Shown here one piece after another: positions 6,653-9,414 of a stretch of DNA of 9,414 bases. Location: positions 362 through 9,775 of the forward strand of contig DMTS01000090.1 in the NCBI GenBank assembly GCA_003477045.1. Reading direction: 5' to 3'. The number at the start of each line of letters is the position of its first letter. Position 1 is the first letter of the stretch. The DNA is from Candidatus Delongbacteria bacterium. Lineage in GTDB: Bacteria; UBA4055. The position numbers and the translations under genes were made by a program. The notes under the pieces were generated by a model. That model worked only from the letters and a program-made list of their open reading frames with translations, was not told the origin of the DNA and made no database searches.

Positions 6653-7091
6653 CCAGACTTAATGGGATTATAAAAATACGGTGAAATTGAATATAATATC
6701 ACCTTGATTTACATAAATTCTAAATCAAAATGGAATCCAGGCTTAATGGGATTAAAGAAAACATCATTGACCACCATCACCCGACATTGCGAAAATTGGA
6801 GATTTTGACCAGATTTAATGGGATTAAAAAAATAAAAGTGAAATCTCGCACATAAGGTAAATGTCGTTCCAGAATTCTTAATTGAATCATTAGTAGTAAA
6901 ACCCAGATTTAATGGGATTAAAGATTGCAATTGACTATATTAATTCCTTTTACACAGTCAGTAAATGTAATTGTAAGAAAAATACCCAGAATTAATGGGA
7001 TTAAAGAAAAAATATGAGTGAGACATTCATACCTTTAAAAAATTTTTTATTTGTTTTTTGGACAGAAGACCAGATTTAATGGGATTGAAAG
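6653..7091 (+). CRISPR. Downstream array: six short, diverged repeats (R3-R8) with long spacers
   Basis: Repeats lie at 6653-6674, 6737-6758, 6809-6830, 6903-6924, 6986-7007 and 7070-7091. Consensus is CCAGAYTTAATGGGATTAAA followed mostly by GA. TTAATGGGATT is invariant in all eight copies of the window and CCAG is also shared; flanking bases are not conserved. CCCA can pair with TGGG, leaving a 3' tail AUUAAAGA (exact in R4, R6 and R7) of the right length for a type III 8-nt handle. The last copy has ATTGAAAG, the common CRISPR form. Spacers are 62, 50, 72, 61 and 62 nt, longer than the usual 30-50. Transcription is inferred to be in the + direction, either from the cas operon or from a weak element at 6594-6624. 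No two spacers look alike overall. Calling it CRISPR rests on the repeat form, handle and adjacency to cas6. Confidence 0.82.
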
Positions 7092-7174
7092 AAATGCAGT
7101 GTCATTTCGACCGTTACCTTTCGAAGGTGGTACTGGTTTCGGAGAGAATAGAATAGAACAAGACAGGATTAAAA
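7092..7174. repeat. Hairpin element after the last repeat, resembling a dispersed GTCATTTCGACC repeat
   Basis: After R8 comes GTCATTTCGACC (7101-7112), followed by a stem with ACCTT (7116-7120), a TCG loop and AAGGT (7124-7128), extendable by G-U pairs. The rest, to the TPR stop codon, holds no gene. Many Bacteroidota and Ignavibacteriota genomes have intergenic repeats that start with a similar GTCATTTCGAC motif; that this is a diverged copy is my recollection and inference. Confidence 0.3.
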
Positions 7175-7927
7175 TTACTCTTTTTCCTTCGGGAATATTT
7201 TTTCAAGAACGCCTCTTTTCAGAGGTTCTTTACCCAATAAAACATTCAGGTTGCTTTTTGCGGCGTGATTGTCATCCCATAGCTCAACAGCTTTTCTGTA
7301 ATACATGAGTGCCGAATCCTGATGAAATTTGTGTCTCATGACTATTCCCAGGTTTGTATAAGTAACCGAATATCTTTTATCGAGATCATACAATGCTTCA
7401 TCTATATCTCTAATCCGTTTATCAACAATTTTCGCGATGTTATCAGACTTAATATCCGAAAAATCTGAGATTATTTTGTTCTTGAGATGAGTACTGTCAA
7501 GTTCAGAATATGTTCTTTTCCAGCTGTCATAGTACGAAATACTTTTATTCAGGCATTCTTCGGCTTTATCAAGGTAAACTAATTTTTCGTCCTCGTCAAT
7601 TACCTGATACAAGGCAATATTGAGATAGACCGATGATTTATCTGTCTGCAGCACGCCTCTCTCGAACGAATTTTCGTAATGAGGGATCTTTGCGTATTCG
7701 CCGTCCATTGAATCCAAAAGGGTCAAAACTTCAGTCATATTATTCTCGAGAACGAATTTGTTATAACTGCTGTGAAGCTTCTTGACATGAAGTATTCTCG
7801 GATCTTCCATATTATTGATACTGCCGTAATAAAAATAGGCGATGATCAATCCTGTCAGTGCGACGAGAGACATTATAAAAATGAGTTTCTTTGTTTTTGT
7901 GTTTATACTGAAAATTTCTTTTAACAT
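7175..7927 (-). CDS. Membrane-anchored tetratricopeptide (TPR) protein of unknown function
   Basis: This is a 250-aa protein with a lysine-rich N-terminus (MLKEIFSINTKTKK) and one strong transmembrane segment at about 15-34. The rest is helical and charged. The basic N-terminus predicts an N-in, C-out topology, placing the C-terminal domain in the periplasm. TPR-like helices are clearest at about 188-228: TYTNLGIVMRHKFHQDSALM is followed by YYRKAVELWDDNHAAKSNLN. An earlier helix pair (about 98-130, with YLDKAEECLNKSISYYD) may be another unit. TPR modules usually bind proteins, but no partner can be named. The gene starts only 17 nt beyond the terminator of the upstream symporter gene, with GGACGGA as a weak ribosome-binding site. 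It converges on the CRISPR array, its stop codon lying 83 nt from R8. No link to CRISPR function is evident. Confidence 0.82.
   Translation of the reverse strand: MLKEIFSINTKTKKLIFIMSLVALTGLIIAYFYYGSINNMEDPRILHVKKLHSSYNKFVLENNMTEVLTLLDSMDGEYAKIPHYENSFERGVLQTDKSSVYLNIALYQVIDEDEKLVYLDKAEECLNKSISYYDSWKRTYSELDSTHLKNKIISDFSDIKSDNIAKIVDKRIRDIDEALYDLDKRYSVTYTNLGIVMRHKFHQDSALMYYRKAVELWDDNHAAKSNLNVLLGKEPLKRGVLEKIFPKEKE
7184..7206 (+). terminator. Possible weak + strand terminator of the array, inside the end of the TPR gene
   Basis: TTCC (7184-7187) and GGAA (7192-7195) pair around a UUCG tetraloop closed by C-G, followed by TATTTTTT. The stem is only 4 bp, so this is tentative. It would end an array transcript before it runs far antisense into the convergent TPR gene. 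Confidence 0.25.
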
Positions 7928-7944
7928 TATTTTTCCGTCCGGTT

Positions 7945-7976
7945 AAAAAAAGGCTCAGACATTACGATCTGAGCCT
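7945..7976 (-). terminator. Intrinsic terminator downstream of the symporter gene
   Basis: A perfect 9-bp inverted repeat, AGGCTCAGA (7951-7959) and TCTGAGCCT (7968-7976), encloses an 8-nt loop. Read on the minus strand, the stem is followed by a run of seven Ts (7951-7945). It sits 34 nt after the symporter stop codon. On the + strand the following bases are TCGTTCTT, so it is much weaker in that direction. Confidence 0.85.
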
Positions 7977-8009
7977 TCGTTCTTAAATGATTAAACAGGT
8001 AAGAAATTC

Positions 8010-9414
8010 TTATGTGTGAACTTTCTCAACCAGAAATTTCCTTATTTCATAAGGCGTTTCTTCAGTCATCAGCGAAACGATGATATTCATAAATATCGCG
8101 AGAGGAGCTCCTATCCATGCAAAATACCACGGGCCGAGCCAGTAGTCCATAAATTCCTGAGCGGGAAGAACAACACCTGATTTTGCTGCGATAAAATATG
8201 TCATTGAAACAAGAGTTACAAGAATTCCGGCGGAAAGTCCGGCAATTGCGCCTTTCTTATTCGATCCGCTCCACCAAATTCCGAGAAGGAAAAGAGGGAA
8301 GATCGTTACTGCCGCAAAAGAGAATGCAAGTGCAACAAGCTGAGCTATCAATGCAAGTTCCAACATTGACATTAAGGTAACGATAACTGCCATCAGAACT
8401 GTAGCAATTCTGGCTACCATCATCTGCTGTTTTGGCGTCGAATCAGGTCTGAAAACTTTAAAATACAGGTCGTGAGAAAAAGCGGACGATCCTGCAACTA
8501 GAAGTCCGGCTACTGTAGAGAACGCAGCCGAAACAGCGCCTGCAGCGAGTAAACCTACGATCAGCGGATGAATGTTTCCGAGCTGAGCGGTATAAACAAC
8601 GATTGCATCAGGAGCGAGAGAACCTACTTCGGGGTTTGAAGAAAGTATCTTTCCGAATGCGGAAAAGATCGGTGAACTCCAGTATAATAATGAGATAAAG
8701 AACAATCCCCAGACAACCGACCATCTTGCGTCTCTGGCTCTCGGAACAATATAGAATCTCTGGATCACATGAGGTAATCCTGCAGTTCCGAGCATCAGCG
8801 AGAAAACTATTGCCATCCATTGAAAGAATGTCTGTCCGGTTGAAGCATCCCACGGCATCGCGTATTCGGGACTTGGAAGAATTGCGAAATCATGCCCGAG
8901 CGAGTTTATCATATCAGCGGCCGCCGGTGCGGGTATGCCGTTAACTATATCTGTAACTGCAGCTCCGTAGCCAATTTGCGGAAGAAGCCAGAAATAATCA
9001 AATTTGAAAGTGAGCATGAATAGCGGGATTAAAAAAGAAATTATGATTATTACATACTGGATCATCATGTTTTTGGTTACACCAAGCATTCCCGATATCA
9101 TTGTATAGGCAAGGACCACAACACTTCCGATCACCGTTGACCAGAAGAAATCAAGACCCATGACCCATTTGAACATAAGGCCGATGCCTCCGAACTGTCC
9201 TACGCAGTAAGCGAGAGAGATTAAAATTGTAACGCATGCAGTTGCAACTCTGAGACCCTGTGAGTAATACCTGTCGCCGATAAAATCGGGCGCAGTGTAT
9301 TTACCGTACTTTCTGATCTGGCCTGCCATAAGGATCAGCAGAAGAACGTAACCTCCCGTCCAGCCTACAACATAAGATAATCCGTGATAACCTGAACCGT
9401 ACATTAGAGCGGCC
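8010..9414 (-). CDS. Sodium:solute symporter (SLC5/SSS family, ActP-like), 5' truncated by window edge
   Basis: This is an inner-membrane Na+-coupled transporter of the SSS family, close in pattern to acetate/organic-acid permeases and the VC_2705-type branch. Counting from the first Met in the window (9404), there are about ten or more hydrophobic segments. Diagnostic stretches are GWTGGYVLLLILMAGQIRKY (14-33) with KYTAPDFIGDR, LGTAGLPHVIQRFY (205-218), and GLLAAGAVSAAFSTVAGLLV (284-303) continuing to SSAFSHDLY, the helix that carries Na+-site Ser/Thr residues in this family. The reading frame stays open upstream of 9404 to the window edge (codons for Ala-Ala-Leu), so the first helices are missing and Met at 9404 is not the start. 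The cytoplasmic C-terminus ends EIRKFLVEKVHT. Substrate cannot be assigned from sequence; acetate, propionate or pyruvate are possible. Such symporters often lie beside DUF294 nucleotidyltransferase genes, as at the left end here. Confidence 0.92.
   Translation of the reverse strand, partial: AALMYGSGYHGLSYVVGWTGGYVLLLILMAGQIRKYGKYTAPDFIGDRYYSQGLRVATACVTILISLAYCVGQFGGIGLMFKWVMGLDFFWSTVIGSVVVLAYTMISGMLGVTKNMMIQYVIIIISFLIPLFMLTFKFDYFWLLPQIGYGAAVTDIVNGIPAPAAADMINSLGHDFAILPSPEYAMPWDASTGQTFFQWMAIVFSLMLGTAGLPHVIQRFYIVPRARDARWSVVWGLFFISLLYWSSPIFSAFGKILSSNPEVGSLAPDAIVVYTAQLGNIHPLIVGLLAAGAVSAAFSTVAGLLVAGSSAFSHDLYFKVFRPDSTPKQQMMVARIATVLMAVIVTLMSMLELALIAQLVALAFSFAAVTIFPLFLLGIWWSGSNKKGAIAGLSAGILVTLVSMTYFIAAKSGVVLPAQEFMDYWLGPWYFAWIGAPLAIFMNIIVSLMTEETPYEIRKFLVEKVHT

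Noticed and set aside
6869..6876. CCAGAATT within the long R5-R6 spacer, like the start of R7
   Set aside because: The following TGGGATTA core is absent (CTTAATTGAATC instead), so it is not counted as a repeat or clear remnant.
6709..6930. Minus-strand open frame across R4-R6
   Set aside because: Its protein repeats NPIK(S/P)G only because it translates the repeats; no ribosome site or homology is seen.
1449..7091. Self-targeting by the spacers on genes in this window
   Set aside because: By eye I found no convincing antisense match. The shared CGGTGAAATT between the R3-R4 spacer and the end of csm3 is in sense orientation and short, so it would not guide cleavage.
7051..7308. Plus-strand open frame overlapping R8 and the end of the TPR gene
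   Set aside because: It covers a repeat and the antisense of a credible gene, and its product has no recognisable pattern.

Overview
The window holds a compact type III-A (Csm) CRISPR effector operon on the + strand (1449-6608). It is flanked on both sides by short, diverged CRISPR-like repeats in the same orientation, and lies between ordinary bacterial housekeeping genes. No 16S or other marker gene is present, so the host cannot be named. The DUF294/CBS nucleotidyltransferase, the large SLC5-type sodium:solute symporter, the TPR protein and a GTCATTTCGACC-like hairpin are compatible with a Bacteroidota/Ignavibacteriota-like (FCB group) bacterium; this is inference. The cas region is visibly more AT-rich than the symporter: a hand count gives about 11 G/C of 60 in 1861-1920 against about 33 of 60 in 8521-8580.

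Layout: (1) 2-1135 (+), the 3' part of a CBS-DUF294 nucleotidyltransferase, cut by the left edge. (2) 1136-1448, intergenic, with a hairpin at 1214-1241 and repeats R1 and R2, the second ending 33 nt before the cas10 start codon. (3) 1449-6608 (+), cas10/csm1 - csm2 - csm3 - csm4 - csm5 - cas6, with short gaps or overlapping stops and starts. (4) 6609-7174, six more repeats (R3-R8) and a terminal hairpin. (5) 7175-7927 (-), a membrane-anchored TPR protein. (6) 7945-7976, a strong intrinsic terminator on the minus strand. (7) 8010-9414 (-), a sodium:solute symporter cut by the right edge.

The Csm operon has every subunit needed for a crRNA-guided RNA-binding and RNA-cleaving complex: Csm3 keeps its catalytic Asp, and Cas6 is present to process guides. 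Cas10, however, is only 421 aa, has no N-terminal HD nuclease domain, and carries GSIDDV where the cyclase GGDD motif should be. No cas1/cas2 adaptation genes and no CARF/Csm6 effector are visible. The repeats share only about 20 bp (consensus CCAGAYTTAATGGGATTAAA), vary at both ends, and are separated by unusually long 50-72 nt intervals. Together this suggests (inference) a static, vertically kept, RNA-only type III system with fixed guides, whose guide units may be part of the operon transcript itself. That is the most promising lead in the window.
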